Shown piece after piece: positions 16,652 to 25,054 of a stretch of DNA of 64,000 bases (its first letter is position 1; the number at the start of each line of letters is the position of its first letter). The translations under genes were made by a program, and so were the position numbers. Under the pieces are notes generated by a model. That model was not told the origin of the DNA, searched no databases, and saw only the letters and a list, made by a program, of their open reading frames with translations. Origin of the DNA: Stenotrophomonas sp. 57 (lineage in GTDB: Bacteria; Pseudomonadota; Gammaproteobacteria; Xanthomonadales; Xanthomonadaceae); assembly GCF_030291075.1 (NCBI RefSeq), contig NZ_CP127407.1:1114001-1178000 (forward strand), given 5' to 3'.

Positions 16652-17092
16652 ATGGTCATGCGTCCCATCGCCCTTGCTGCGGCCGGCGTGCTGGCCGGCC
16701 TGCTTGCAGGATGTACCACGCCCGCGCAGTCCCTGGCCGACGAGCCACGGCATCCCTCCATCGCTGCCGACCTGAGCCCGGTGCCGTCCTTCACCGGTGG
16801 TGGTGAGGGCTGGAGCATCGAGATCGCCTCGACGGGCAAGGGCAACCTCGATGCCCGCCTCAATGCCGATGGCCGTACCTGGAAGGGCGCGCTGCGCTAT
16901 CGCGGCCAGCCGGCGGGTGTGCCCAGCTCGCTGATCGTGCTCAACGGTGAACTCGGCAGGCAACCGGCCATCGTCGAGATCAAGCGCGCGTCGTGCCGCG
17001 ATGCAGAAGGCAGGGATACCCAGGCCAGCGTGCAGGTCACGATGGAAGGACAGCCGCAGCGCCGTGGCTGCGGTCATCTGGCGGTGTATTGA
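16652..17092 (+). CDS. Small lipoprotein, unknown function
   Basis: 146 residues from ATG 16652, with AGGAG at 16641-16645. The signal peptide ends in a lipobox (GVLAGLLAGCTT, lipidated Cys about residue 21). The mature part has a small beta-rich domain (GWSIEIASTGKGNLDARLNA, ALRYRGQP) and a conserved-looking pair of cysteines (KRASCRDAEG, QRRGCGHLAVY) likely to form a disulphide. It resembles small outer-membrane or periplasmic lipoproteins of unknown role. Confidence 0.75.
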   Translation: MVMRPIALAAAGVLAGLLAGCTTPAQSLADEPRHPSIAADLSPVPSFTGGGEGWSIEIASTGKGNLDARLNADGRTWKGALRYRGQPAGVPSSLIVLNGELGRQPAIVEIKRASCRDAEGRDTQASVQVTMEGQPQRRGCGHLAVY

Positions 17093-17106
17093 GCCCGCGC
17101 GCCGCC

Positions 17107-17610
17107 ATGTTCGAGATCCCGACCCTGCACACGGAACGATTGCGGCTGCGGCCGCAACGGCTGGATGACTTCAACGTCTATGCCGCCTTCCTCGCTTCGC
17201 CGCGTGCGCAGGGCATGGGCGGTCCGTTCGGTGAAGTCGCGGCGTGGGGCCAGTTCTGCCACGACCTGGCCAGCTGGCATCTGTTCGGGCATGGCGCGTT
17301 GATGATCGAGCGCATCGATAGCGGTGCCTGCATCGGCCAGGTGGGGATCAATCACGGCCCGTTGTTTCCGGAAAAGGAACTGGGCTGGCTGCTGTATGAC
17401 GGCCACGAAAGGCAGGGCTTTGCGACCGAAGCGGCCGGTGCGCTGCGGGATTGGGCCTTTGTGGTGCCGCAGCTGCCGACCCTGGTCAGCTACATGGCGC
17501 CGGACAACCTGGCATCGCAGGCCGTCGCGCGGCGCCTGGGCGGTGTGCTCGACACGCGCGCGGTGCGCAGTGATGCCGATGATCTGGTCTACCGCTACAG
17601 CACCGGGTAG
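17107..17610 (+). CDS. GNAT acetyltransferase, RimJ/RimL-like
   Basis: 167 residues from ATG 17107. Family opening LHTERLRLRPQRLDDFNVYA, acetyl-CoA-binding region LGWLLYDGHERQGFATEAAG (a Q/R-x-x-G-x-A variant), and closing element NLASQAVARRLGG. These enzymes acetylate protein N-termini or small amines, and the substrate here is unknown. It starts 14 bases after the lipoprotein stop. Its TAG stop is part of the GTAG head of a palindromic repeat (17607-17629). Confidence 0.88.
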   Translation: MFEIPTLHTERLRLRPQRLDDFNVYAAFLASPRAQGMGGPFGEVAAWGQFCHDLASWHLFGHGALMIERIDSGACIGQVGINHGPLFPEKELGWLLYDGHERQGFATEAAGALRDWAFVVPQLPTLVSYMAPDNLASQAVARRLGGVLDTRAVRSDADDLVYRYSTG

Positions 17611-17629
17611 TGCCGGCCGCTGGCCGGCA
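17607..17629. repeat. SMAG-type single palindrome, overlapping a stop codon
   Basis: GTAG head (17607-17610) followed by stem TGCCGGCC / GGCCGGCA with GCT loop. The GTAG supplies the TAG stop of the GNAT gene, so the repeat begins inside the coding sequence. Confidence 0.7.
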
Positions 17630-17737
17630 TCACCGGTGCACCGGGGGCGTCATCCACGTATGTCAAGCAATGACCCATTGCGCGGCACGCCCGGGCTTTG
17701 CCATCCTCCCTGCTGTTTTCCGTAGCGTGGAATCCCG

Positions 17738-18319
17738 ATGCGTCCTGCGTTCTGGCTGGCTTTGGCCCTGCTGCCCACTCTGGCGGTGGCGCAACCCGCG
17801 CGTACTCCCAAGGCCAAGGCCCCGGTGCAGGATCCCTTCAGCGAACTGTTCGACACCGCCTGCATGCAGCACATCGGTGCGCCGGCGCGGTTGCAGTCGT
17901 TGATGGAATCCAACGGGCTGTCGCCGCTGCAGCCCGCCGAGGCTGCAACGTTGCTGCAGGGCCAGCCGGGGGTGGCCTGGATGGTGCCGCTGGCCAGCGG
18001 GCGCTATGCGGTCAGCTGGGCCGACGATGGCACCTGCACGGTCTACGCCGAGAAGGCCGATGCGGCGGTCGTGCAGAAGGGATTCGCCCGGTTGGTGCAG
18101 GCCGCACCCAAGCCGTTGCAGGTGCGATCGCTGCCAGGGCGTGGGCCACTGTCGGCCGATCAGATGGCCATCCAGTACGGCTGGGCCACGCCGGGGCAGG
18201 GCAAGCTGCAGGTGCGCTTCCGCCTGGTCACGCGGCAGGCGGCCGAAGCCGGCGTGCAGGCGATGGCCTCGGCGGCCCCGGGCGAAGCGATGCTGGAGCA
18301 GGGCGCGCCTGGGCCCTGA
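17738..18319 (+). CDS. Exported hypothetical protein
   Basis: 193 residues. Clear Sec signal peptide (MRPAFWLALALLPTLAVAQP, cleavage near 19). The mature part contains one early cysteine (FDTACMQHIG) and a second (DDGTCTVYAE), which may pair, and ends in a basic and alanine-rich tail. It resembles small periplasmic proteins of Xanthomonadaceae with no assigned role. It is followed by a possible promoter and operator for the next pair of genes. Confidence 0.7.
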   Translation: MRPAFWLALALLPTLAVAQPARTPKAKAPVQDPFSELFDTACMQHIGAPARLQSLMESNGLSPLQPAEAATLLQGQPGVAWMVPLASGRYAVSWADDGTCTVYAEKADAAVVQKGFARLVQAAPKPLQVRSLPGRGPLSADQMAIQYGWATPGQGKLQVRFRLVTRQAAEAGVQAMASAAPGEAMLEQGAPGP

Positions 18320-18368
18320 CAGGGACCACGCTCGCGATTCAGCCTTTCACGCGGCATGTGGTATATCG

Positions 18369-18380
18369 TTTATCGATAAA
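18369..18380. promoter_or_regulatory. Palindrome TTTATCGATAAA, candidate operator of the DUF2975/HTH pair
   Basis: Perfect 12-bp palindrome in an otherwise GC-rich intergenic region (with ATATCG just upstream), 42 bases before the TTG start of the DUF2975 gene. Its position suggests autoregulation by the small HTH protein at 18971. Not tested. Confidence 0.5.
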
Positions 18381-18422
18381 TCCACTCCGGGGCGGCGAGG
18401 CCACCCCAATGCCGGAGGCCGC

Positions 18423-18971
18423 TTGACCGCTCGTCCCGCCCGCGCCAGATCTGCGCGAGGCTTGTTCACCCTGGCCCAGGCCGCCGTACAGGCTGTGCGG
18501 GCGATGTGCTGGCTGGGCATCCTGGCCGCACTGCTGGCGGTGCTGCTGGTGGCCCACGACCGCCGCTGGCTGCTCGACAGCGTGCACGACAGCGCCGCTG
18601 CCGCCGCGCATGGCAATGATCTGTTCCTGCACTTCTCCCTGGGCCTGGGCGCGATCGTCACGCTGCTGGTGCTGTGCCTGCTGTTCCTGCGCCATCTGCT
18701 GAGGCTGCTGAAGTCGGCGGCGCGCGAGCGGCCGTTCACCCACGCCAATGCACGGCGCCTGCAGCGCATGGCCTGGCTGATGCTGTCGATGGAACTGCTG
18801 TCGATCCTGATCGGTGCCTATGCGGCCTGGATGGGCCCGGATTTCACCTGGATGGAAGTCGGTGGTGGCATGTCGATCACTGGCCTGGTGGCCGTGCTGA
18901 TGTTGTTCGTGCTTGCGCGCGTCTTCGCCGTGGGCGCAGCCATGCGCGATGACCTCGATGGTGTCATCTGA
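18423..18971 (+). CDS. DUF2975 family membrane protein
   Basis: 182 residues from a TTG start at 18423, with GGAGG five bases upstream. Four membrane helices: MCWLGILAALLAVLLVAH, HFSLGLGAIVTLLVLCLLFL, MLSMELLSILIGAYAAW and GLVAVLMLFVLARVFAVG. The ERPFTHANARRLQRMAW loop is typical of DUF2975 proteins, which are almost always paired with a small Cro/CI-type regulator. That is the case here, with a TGATG overlap. Function unknown; a membrane sensor that controls the regulator is one idea. Confidence 0.85.
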   Translation: MTARPARARSARGLFTLAQAAVQAVRAMCWLGILAALLAVLLVAHDRRWLLDSVHDSAAAAAHGNDLFLHFSLGLGAIVTLLVLCLLFLRHLLRLLKSAARERPFTHANARRLQRMAWLMLSMELLSILIGAYAAWMGPDFTWMEVGGGMSITGLVAVLMLFVLARVFAVGAAMRDDLDGVI

Positions 18972-19195
18972 TGGCGATCGTCATCACCCTGGACCGCATG
19001 CTGCAGGAACGGGGCATGACCCTGTCCGAGCTGGCCGGGCGCATCGACATCACCCTGGCCAACCTGTCGATCCTGAAGACCGGCAAGGCGCGAGCCATCC
19101 GCTTTTCCACCCTTGACGCGATCTGCCGCGAGCTGCAGTGCACGCCCGGCGACCTGCTCGGGCATGACCCGGCGCAGGCACAGGACGCTGACTGA
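18971..19195 (+). CDS. Small Cro/CI-type (YozG-like) HTH regulator
   Basis: 74 residues. Helix-turn-helix MTLSELAGRIDITLANLSIL (residues 16-35) followed by RAIRFSTLDAICRELQCTPGDLL, the standard pattern for YozG/XRE proteins that partner DUF2975 membrane proteins. The ATG overlaps the upstream stop, so production is translationally coupled. It probably binds the palindrome at 18369. Confidence 0.88.
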   Translation: MAIVITLDRMLQERGMTLSELAGRIDITLANLSILKTGKARAIRFSTLDAICRELQCTPGDLLGHDPAQAQDAD

Positions 19196-19238
19196 GTGAT
19201 CGCTTTTTTCCCTCACCTACTGACGAAACGGACCTGAA

Positions 19239-20780
19239 ATGGAATGGTTGGCTGACCCCTCGATATGGATGGGCCTTGCAACCCTGGTCGTGCTGGAGAT
19301 CGTTCTCGGCATCGACAACCTGGTGTTCATCGCGATCCTTGCCGACAAGCTTCCGCCGCACCAGCGCGACCGCGCGCGCGTGATCGGCCTGGCGCTGGCC
19401 CTGCTGATGCGGCTGGTGCTGCTGGCGGCGTTGGCGTGGATCATGAAATTGACCGAACCGCTGCTGACGCTGTTTGACCACAGCTTCTCCGGACGCGACC
19501 TGATCCTGCTGGGCGGTGGCCTGTTCCTGCTGTTCAAGGGCACCATGGAGCTGCACGAGCGGCTGGAAGGCCGCCAGCACGAGGACAACGGCAGGAAGGT
19601 CTACGCCAGCTTCGCGATGGTCGTGGCACAGATCGTGGTACTCGACGCGGTGTTCTCGCTGGACTCGGTGATCACTGCGGTCGGCATGGTCGACAACCTG
19701 GGCGTGATGTACGCCGCAGTGACCATCGCGATGGCATTGATGCTGTTGGCCAGCAAGCCGCTGACCCGCTTCGTCAACAAGCATCCCACGGTGGTGGTGC
19801 TGTGCCTGGGCTTCCTGCTGATGATCGGTTTCAGCCTGGTGGCCGAGGGCCTGGGCTACAAGATCCCCAAGGGCTACCTGTACGCGGCCATTGCCTTCTC
19901 GATCCTCGTTGAGGGATTCAACCAGTGGGTGCGCTTCAACCGCGAGCGCAACGAGCGTCGCCAGCCGTTCCGCCAGCGCACTGCCGATGCGGTGCTGCGC
20001 ATGCTGGGCGCGCGCCCGGCCAATGGCCACGACGACGAAAGCGCTGACGAAAACGTCGATGCCGAAGAGCGCCTGCAGCCGGCCGAGCACGAGATGATCC
20101 GCAGCGTGCTGGGCCTGGCCGACCGTCCGGTGTCGAGCGTGATGACCGTGCGCGCCGACGTGCAGTGGATCGACCTGGCCCGTGGCCAGGAAGACGTGGT
20201 GGCACGCCTGGTGGCGTCGCCGCACACCCGCCTGCTGGTCGGCGACGGTGATCTGGACAGCCTGCGCGGCGTGGTGCAGAGCCGCGATCTGCTGGCCGAC
20301 CTGCTGCAGGGCAGGCCGCTGCAGCTGGAAGGCAACCTGCGCGAGCCGCAGTACGTGCTGTCCAGCGCCAGTGCGCTGCAGGCGCTGGAGCTGATCCGCC
20401 AGCATCCGGTGCCGTTGGCGGTGGCAGTGGACGAGTACGGCAGCGTGGAAGGCCTGGTGACGGCCAACGACCTGCTGGCGGCGATTGCCGGTGATCTGGT
20501 CGATACCCAGGACGAACGCTATGGCGTGATCGCGCAGGGGGAAGGCCAGTGGGAGGCCGATGGCGCGTTGACCCTGGATGACCTGCAGCGCCTGGCTGGC
20601 GTGTCGCTGCCGCGCAGTGCCGACTACATGACCATCTCCGGACTGGTGCTGGAGCAGTTGGGACGCCTGCCGGACATCGGTGATGCGGTGGACGTGGCCG
20701 GCGTGCGCATCACTGTGCTCGCGATGGAGAAGCGCCGCATTGCCCGCCTGCGGGTGGAACACCTCGACCAGCCGTTGTAG
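19239..20780 (+). CDS. TerC-family membrane protein with CBS pair and CorC/HlyC C-terminal domain (YoaE-like)
   Basis: 513 residues. The TerC domain (about 5-240) starts [20 protein letters not shown] and has the acidic in-membrane motifs [11 protein letters not shown] and [23 protein letters not shown] domain pair follows (about 285-410: [60 protein letters not shown]). A C-terminal transporter-associated domain (about 430-510) ends the protein. TerC proteins are linked to metal-ion efflux, such as manganese during protein secretion; the CBS pair may sense nucleotides. Its TAG stop lies in the GTAG head of a repeat. Confidence 0.9.
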   Translation: MEWLADPSIWMGLATLVVLEIVLGIDNLVFIAILADKLPPHQRDRARVIGLALALLMRLVLLAALAWIMKLTEPLLTLFDHSFSGRDLILLGGGLFLLFKGTMELHERLEGRQHEDNGRKVYASFAMVVAQIVVLDAVFSLDSVITAVGMVDNLGVMYAAVTIAMALMLLASKPLTRFVNKHPTVVVLCLGFLLMIGFSLVAEGLGYKIPKGYLYAAIAFSILVEGFNQWVRFNRERNERRQPFRQRTADAVLRMLGARPANGHDDESADENVDAEERLQPAEHEMIRSVLGLADRPVSSVMTVRADVQWIDLARGQEDVVARLVASPHTRLLVGDGDLDSLRGVVQSRDLLADLLQGRPLQLEGNLREPQYVLSSASALQALELIRQHPVPLAVAVDEYGSVEGLVTANDLLAAIAGDLVDTQDERYGVIAQGEGQWEADGALTLDDLQRLAGVSLPRSADYMTISGLVLEQLGRLPDIGDAVDVAGVRITVLAMEKRRIARLRVEHLDQPL

Positions 20781-20833
20781 GGCCGAGCCCATGTTCGGCT
20801 TCGGGGATGCAGCCGAGCATGGCTCGGCTCTAC
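20777..20833. repeat. SMAG palindromic repeat, paired copies in opposite orientation
   Basis: GTAGGGCCGAGCCCATGTTC then the reverse copy GAGCATGGCTCGGCTCTAC. The first GTAG provides the stop codon of the TerC gene. Confidence 0.9.
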
Positions 20834-20840
20834 ACAACAT

Positions 20841-20876
20841 GGCCCGCAGCCGTCACCATGGCGGGCCCGTTTTTTG
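20841..20876 (+). terminator. Terminator after the TerC gene
   Basis: Stem GGCCCGC (20841-20847) with GCGGGCC (20861-20867), then a run of T. It ends only a few bases before the ATG of the metallophosphoesterase gene. Confidence 0.75.
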
Positions 20877-20882
20877 TCATGG

Positions 20883-22019
20883 ATGGTTGCAGTGCTGAGT
20901 ACGATCGGTTTGTTGATGGGCCTGTATGTGGCCTGGCGCCTGTTCTGGCCGCTGCGCATGCCCATCGGGTTGAAGGTCGTGCTGTCGCTGCTGATGGTGG
21001 CTGTGGCCGTGCAGCTGCGCATCGTGGCGACCTTCTGGGGCACGATGGCGTCGCCGGAAATTCCGAAAATGGCGATCGCCGCGCTGGCGACCGGCTCCAC
21101 TGCGGTGCTGCTGCTGGCGTTGGTGATGCTGGTACTGGACGCCGGCCTGCTGGTTTCGCGCCTGCTGCGTTGGCCGTGCATGGTATCGGCCCTGCGTGCA
21201 CCGAAGCTGCGGCCGCTGGTCGGCCTGCTGGCCCTGCTGGTGAGTGGCTATGGGATCAGCCAGGGCATGGCCGTACCCAAGCCCCGGCAGATCGACGTGG
21301 CGATCAAGGATCTGCCGGCCGCATTCGACGGCTATCGCGTGCTGCAGCTGACCGACATCCACGCCAGCCGCCTGCTGACCGGCGAGTGGGTGCGCAGGGT
21401 GGTGGCCGAGAGCAACGCGTTGAAGCCGGACCTGATCGTGATCACTGGCGATCTGATCGATGGCAGCGTCGAGGCCCGTCGCGACGACGCGCGTCCGTTG
21501 GCCGATCTGCAGGCGCCGGACGGCGTCATTGCCATCACCGGCAACCACGAGTACTACGCGCAGTACCAGGACTGGATGCAGGCGTTCCGCGCGCTGCACA
21601 TGCAGGTGCTGGAGAACAGTCATCTGCAGGTACGACGCGGCGATGCGGCGCTCACCATCGCCGGTGTCACCGACCCGGTGGCGGCACGCTACGGCCTGCC
21701 GCTGCCGGATCTCCAGGCTGCACTGGAGGGTGCCGATCCGTCCGCACCGGTGATCCTGCTCGATCACCGCCCACGCAATGCGCGTGAGGCCGCTGCGCGC
21801 GGTGTGAAGCTGCAGTTGTCCGGGCATACCCACGGCGGGCAGATCATCGGCATGGACCAGCTGGTGAGGCGGGCCAATGGTGGTTTCGTGTCCGGCCGCT
21901 ACGAGGTGGACGGGATGACCCTGTACGTGAGCAATGGCGCTGGCCTGTGGGCCGGATTCCCCGCGCGCATCGGGGTGCCCTCGGAAATCACCCTGATCAC
22001 GCTGCGCCGTGCCGCGTGA
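20883..22019 (+). CDS. Membrane-anchored calcineurin-like metallophosphoesterase
   Basis: 378 residues. The N-terminal third has three to four membrane helices (STIGLLMGLYVAWRLFWPLR, LKVVLSLLMVAVAVQLRIVA, STAVLLLALVMLVLDAGLLV). The phosphoesterase domain (about 145-378) shows all metal motifs: LTDIHASRLL (D-x-H), VITGDLIDG (GD), ITGNHEYYA (GNH) and LSGHTHGGQ (GHxH). It resembles YkuE/YaeI-type enzymes, which include UDP-diacylglucosamine or broad-specificity phosphodiesterases; the substrate is not determined. ATG 20883 sits directly after a terminator, without a clear ribosome site. A later start at the in-frame ATG of MGLYVAW is possible. Confidence 0.88.
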   Translation: MVAVLSTIGLLMGLYVAWRLFWPLRMPIGLKVVLSLLMVAVAVQLRIVATFWGTMASPEIPKMAIAALATGSTAVLLLALVMLVLDAGLLVSRLLRWPCMVSALRAPKLRPLVGLLALLVSGYGISQGMAVPKPRQIDVAIKDLPAAFDGYRVLQLTDIHASRLLTGEWVRRVVAESNALKPDLIVITGDLIDGSVEARRDDARPLADLQAPDGVIAITGNHEYYAQYQDWMQAFRALHMQVLENSHLQVRRGDAALTIAGVTDPVAARYGLPLPDLQAALEGADPSAPVILLDHRPRNAREAAARGVKLQLSGHTHGGQIIGMDQLVRRANGGFVSGRYEVDGMTLYVSNGAGLWAGFPARIGVPSEITLITLRRAA

Positions 22020-22026
22020 CCTGAAG

Positions 22027-22050
22027 TGGGGTCAGATCCCTTTCCGCGGG
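22027..22050. repeat. Half copy of the GGGTCAGATCCCTTTCC repeat family
   Basis: GGGGTCAGATCCCTTTCCGC without its inverted partner. The same motif forms complete hairpins at 29527-29564 and 42607-42645. Confidence 0.6.
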
Positions 22051-22082
22051 GAATTCGCTGTCTATCGTGCTGGGATCCCTCT

Positions 22083-22141
22083 GTAGAGCCGAGCCCATGC
22101 TCGGCTGAACCAGGGGCAGCCGAGCATGGGCTCGGCTCTAC
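22083..22141. repeat. SMAG palindromic repeat, inverted pair
   Basis: GTAGAGCCGAGCCCATGCTC at the left and the reverse copy ending CTCGGCTCTAC, separated by a short spacer. It lies between convergent genes. Confidence 0.95.
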
Positions 22142-22155
22142 AGGTAACGGCCTCC

Positions 22156-22794
22156 TCAGGAACTCCACAGCGGCGGCCGCGCATGCGCATTGCGCCGCAG
22201 CGACTGCGCCCGCTTGGCGATCGCACGCACCACGACAGCGGTGAAGAGCAACGCGGAGGGCACCGCGTACCAGAAGTTGCCGGGCACGCGCTTGAAGTAC
22301 GAATAGGTGAACACTGCGGCGATGATCCACATGCCGGTCACGTGCAGGCGACGCCACGCGGTGGGGCCCATGCGGCGGGCGATGCCACGATGCGAGGTGA
22401 TGGCCAGGGCGAGGATGGCTACATAGCCGATCGTGCCCGGCAGGTTGGCCAGGGCCGAGCGCGCCGGCCAGAACGCGGGGTTGAGGATGCCGAAGGCGGT
22501 GATCGCTACTGCATGCAGCAGGTGCGAGAACGCGAACGACAGGCCGACGATGCGACGCTCGCGCAACAGGAAGCGGGTGAACGGACCGGGCAGCAGGCTG
22601 GCGAACGAGGAGGCGGTGAAGGCGGCCAGGAACAGCAGGAACGATGTGCGTGCCGTCACCCGGATCGCCGCGCGGCTGCCCTCGACCACGTCGGGCTGCA
22701 GGGCGAACGCCGCCAGTGCGAAGGCGATCAGGACCACGGCGATGGCCACGAACAGGCGCCAGCCGTGCAGGGAGGAGGTATTCGAAACAGCCAT
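22156..22794 (-). CDS. Ferric-reductase-like (MsrQ-type) haem membrane protein of the bufferin-like locus
   Basis: 212 residues from ATG 22794, with GAGG eight bases upstream. Six hydrophobic segments. Paired histidines on the central helices (GLSFAFSHLLHAVAIT; RLHVTGMWIIAAVFTY) fit the b-haem-binding ferric-reductase-like transmembrane domain shared with MsrQ and YedZ. It is the last gene of a five-gene leftward set, 52 bases after the DUF2063 gene. It may supply electrons for reductive handling of metal or of the modified peptide; that role is only inferred from position. Confidence 0.75.
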   Translation of the reverse strand: MAVSNTSSLHGWRLFVAIAVVLIAFALAAFALQPDVVEGSRAAIRVTARTSFLLFLAAFTASSFASLLPGPFTRFLLRERRIVGLSFAFSHLLHAVAITAFGILNPAFWPARSALANLPGTIGYVAILALAITSHRGIARRMGPTAWRRLHVTGMWIIAAVFTYSYFKRVPGNFWYAVPSALLFTAVVVRAIAKRAQSLRRNAHARPPLWSS

Positions 22795-22846
22795 GATCAG
22801 ACCTCGAAGAATGGAGATGGGTGGCACTGGCCTCTGGCCGGCACCT

Positions 22847-23581
22847 TCAACAGTCGCTAGGCACAACCAGCACGCCGGCCCCGCACAGCTCGCCCAGCAG
22901 CGGAGTGCAGGCTGTGCGCAGTTCGTCGGCGGCCACGCCCTGCAGGTCGGCCAGTCCCTGCAGCGCGTCTTCCGCACGGGCGCCGTCATCGCCGAACGCC
23001 GACAGCAGCGCATATGCCAGCGGTGCAAGTTCCTGCACCTGCAGGCTGAAGTCATCCAGGCGTCGCAGCAGCAGCAACGTCGGCACCGTGGTCGGCGCAC
23101 CGCTCAGCCCGGCATCCTCATTCACAGGCCACTGGTAGCCCACCACCCGCACCAGCGGAGACAGTGCAAGCACGCTGCCTGCCTGTGGCGCATGCAATGG
23201 CTGCTGGCCGGCGTCACGCGCTTCAATGTGCAGTGCCTGCTGCGTGCTTTCGTAATGCGCCAGTTCCGCCACCCAGCCTGGCAGCGCGAGGTCTGCCTGC
23301 ACGCCCAGCCACGCGGCGAATTCGCCGGCGATCTGCGGGAACAGCGGGGTGTGGCAGGCATGCCCCGTGTAGTAGTGGTCCACGGTGTCGCGCCAGCAGG
23401 CATCACCCAGCTGCGCCTGCAGGCGCGGCAGGCTGCCTGCCAGCAGGCTGCCCAGGTTGTCGATGCAGAGGCGGCGGTAGACTGCCATCAGCCGTGCATC
23501 GACGCCCTCAGGCGCGGGCATCGATGGGTCGCGTACATGGTCGGCCCAGCGCTGCTGCAGGGTGCCCAGCGGCTCAGCCAT
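22847..23581 (-). CDS. DUF2063 protein, BufC-like partner of the MNIO enzyme
   Basis: 244 residues from ATG 23581, overlapping the end of the DUF692 gene by eight bases. The N-terminal DUF2063 helical domain (about 5-95: [55 protein letters not shown]) is often labelled putative DNA-binding, but in MNIO loci it acts as the substrate-recruiting partner of the modifying enzyme. The C-terminal half ([34 protein letters not shown]) matches the second domain of such partners. Overlap with the enzyme gene fits a stable complex. Confidence 0.85.
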   Translation of the reverse strand: MAEPLGTLQQRWADHVRDPSMPAPEGVDARLMAVYRRLCIDNLGSLLAGSLPRLQAQLGDACWRDTVDHYYTGHACHTPLFPQIAGEFAAWLGVQADLALPGWVAELAHYESTQQALHIEARDAGQQPLHAPQAGSVLALSPLVRVVGYQWPVNEDAGLSGAPTTVPTLLLLRRLDDFSLQVQELAPLAYALLSAFGDDGARAEDALQGLADLQGVAADELRTACTPLLGELCGAGVLVVPSDC

Positions 23582-24419
23582 GGGCCACCTCGGGCAGCAG
23601 CACATCGGCCTGCGCGTGGCGGATCTGCTCGACCTCGGCCAGCAGCTCGGCCAAAGGCGGGAAGTTGAAATCGCGCTCCAGCAGGGTGGGGCGTACGCCG
23701 ACACGTGCATATGCCTCACGCAGCAGCGCCCAGACCACGCCCTTCACCGGCGCGCCGTGGGTGTCGATCTTGAAGCCATCGTCCTCGTCGAAGTGGCCGG
23801 CCACGTGCAGCGAGGCGACGCGATGCGCCGGCACGCGTGCCAGGAAATCGAAGGCGTCGTAGCCGTTGTTGCAGGCGTTGACGAAGACATTGTTGACGTC
23901 CAGCAGCAGGTCGCAGTCGGCCTCGGCCAGCACTGCAGTGATGAAGTCGATCTCGCTCATGTCCGCACCCGGCACGGCGTAGTAGGAGATGTTCTCCACG
24001 GCGATGCGCCGGCCCAGTGTGTCCTGCACCTGGCGGATGCGACCGGCAACGTGACGCACGGCCTCGGCGGTGAACGGTAATGGCAGCAGATCGTAGACAT
24101 GGCCACCGGCGGCGCAGTAGCTCAGGTGTTCGCTGTACAGCTGCACCTGGTGCAGATCGAGGAAGGCGCGCGTCTGTCCCAGCAGCGTGCGATCCAGCGG
24201 GTCCGGACCACCCAGCGACAGCGATAGGCCGTGGCAGGTCAGGCGATGGCGCTCACTCAACTGGCGCAGCGCCGCGCCGTGGGCACCGCCAACCCCGATC
24301 CAGTTGTCCGGCGACACTTCGAGGAAGTCGATGGCATTGGCCGGCATCGCCAGCAGTTCATCGATCAGGCCACGGCGCAGGCCGAGACCAGCGCTGGCGG
24401 AAGACAGGGGCAGGGACAT
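23574..24419 (-). CDS. DUF692 multinuclear non-haem iron oxidase (MNIO), BufB-like RiPP-modifying enzyme
   Basis: 281 residues from ATG 24419. TIM-barrel MNIO with the expected metal-ligand segments: [62 protein letters not shown] and ERDFNFPPL. The His, Glu, Asp and Asn residues look complete, so it should be active. Members (MbnB, BufB and relatives) use an iron cluster and oxygen to convert cysteines of a partner peptide into heterocycles. The neighbouring precursor has EGKCG motifs, the sequence reported to be modified to thiooxazoles in copper-binding bufferins. It is preceded by a stem-loop after the precursor gene. Confidence 0.92.
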   Translation of the reverse strand: MSLPLSSASAGLGLRRGLIDELLAMPANAIDFLEVSPDNWIGVGGAHGAALRQLSERHRLTCHGLSLSLGGPDPLDRTLLGQTRAFLDLHQVQLYSEHLSYCAAGGHVYDLLPLPFTAEAVRHVAGRIRQVQDTLGRRIAVENISYYAVPGADMSEIDFITAVLAEADCDLLLDVNNVFVNACNNGYDAFDFLARVPAHRVASLHVAGHFDEDDGFKIDTHGAPVKGVVWALLREAYARVGVRPTLLERDFNFPPLAELLAEVEQIRHAQADVLLPEVAHG

Positions 24420-24440
24420 GCGACGGTACTCCAGGGCGGT

Positions 24441-24463
24441 GGCGCCGCCGCAAGGGCGGCGCC
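24441..24463 (-). promoter_or_regulatory. Strong stem-loop between precursor and modification genes
   Basis: Perfect 9-bp stem GGCGCCGCC / GGCGGCGCC with a five-base loop in the 58-base gap between the precursor stop and the BufB-like start. No T-run follows in the transcribed direction, so it is more likely an attenuator or an mRNA-stabilising end than a full terminator. That would favour high precursor and low enzyme levels. Confidence 0.5.
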
Positions 24464-24477
24464 GGGTGGGGAAACGA

Positions 24478-24954
24478 TCAGTCGTTGACGCGGGAGAACA
24501 GGCCCTTCGGCATCGGCTTGCCGTTGGCCGTGTAGACACTGCGCAGGTAGTCGTGCGCTTCCTGTTCGCTGATGTAGCCGTCGTGGTCGGTGTCGATGCG
24601 GTCGAATTCGGCGGCGCGCGTGGCCGCCACGGCGTTGAACTCGGCACGCGAGACCCGGCCGTCGTGGTCTCGGTCGGTGCGGGCAAACGAGGCGTCGCCG
24701 CACTTGCCTTCGCCACACTGGCCTTCGGCCACCCTGGCGTTGCCGGCAGGCTTGCCGGTGGCAGCCTTGTTGGCGCCGCACTTGCCTTCACCGCACTTGC
24801 CTTCGGCGGCGGCGCTCATCGCCACGGCACCGATGGCCATTGGCTGGATCGCGGCGGCCTGGCCAGCCAGCAGCAGGCCACCGGCCAGAGCGATGCCGAT
24901 GGCGCCGATGCGCGGCAGACGGGAAACAGCGGTGTTCTTGGTCGAGACGGACAT
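24478..24954 (-). CDS. Bufferin-like RiPP precursor with EGKCG motifs and two EF-hands
   Basis: 158 residues from ATG 24954 (AAGGAG ribosome site). A cleavable N-terminal signal (about 1-35, [17 protein letters not shown]) predicts export. The mature region has exactly four cysteines in two motif pairs, [10 protein letters not shown] (Cys54, Cys59) and [10 protein letters not shown] (Cys80, Cys85). These are followed by two EF-hand loops, D94-x-D96-x-D98-G-R-V-S102-x-x-E105 and D121-x-D123-x-D125-G-Y-I-S129-x-x-E132. EGKCG is the motif modified by MNIO enzymes in bufferins that bind copper in the periplasm. The fusion to a calcium-binding-type domain is unusual as far as I can recall. The DUF692 enzyme and DUF2063 partner are directly downstream. 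Confidence 0.85.
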   Translation of the reverse strand: MSVSTKNTAVSRLPRIGAIGIALAGGLLLAGQAAAIQPMAIGAVAMSAAAEGKCGEGKCGANKAATGKPAGNARVAEGQCGEGKCGDASFARTDRDHDGRVSRAEFNAVAATRAAEFDRIDTDHDGYISEQEAHDYLRSVYTANGKPMPKGLFSRVND

Positions 24955-25054
24955 GATGATGACTCCTTGGGATTGGCACGCAGGGCGTGCGGGATGGACG
25001 CCGCTTGAAGGCGACGGAAACGAAGGCAAGAAGCGTGGGGAGGGGCGATGCGGA

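Noticed and set aside
19050-20840. 596-codon minus-strand frame opposite the TerC gene
   Set aside because: The plus-strand TerC-CBS protein is fully conserved in pattern; the antisense frame is His/Gln-rich without motifs.
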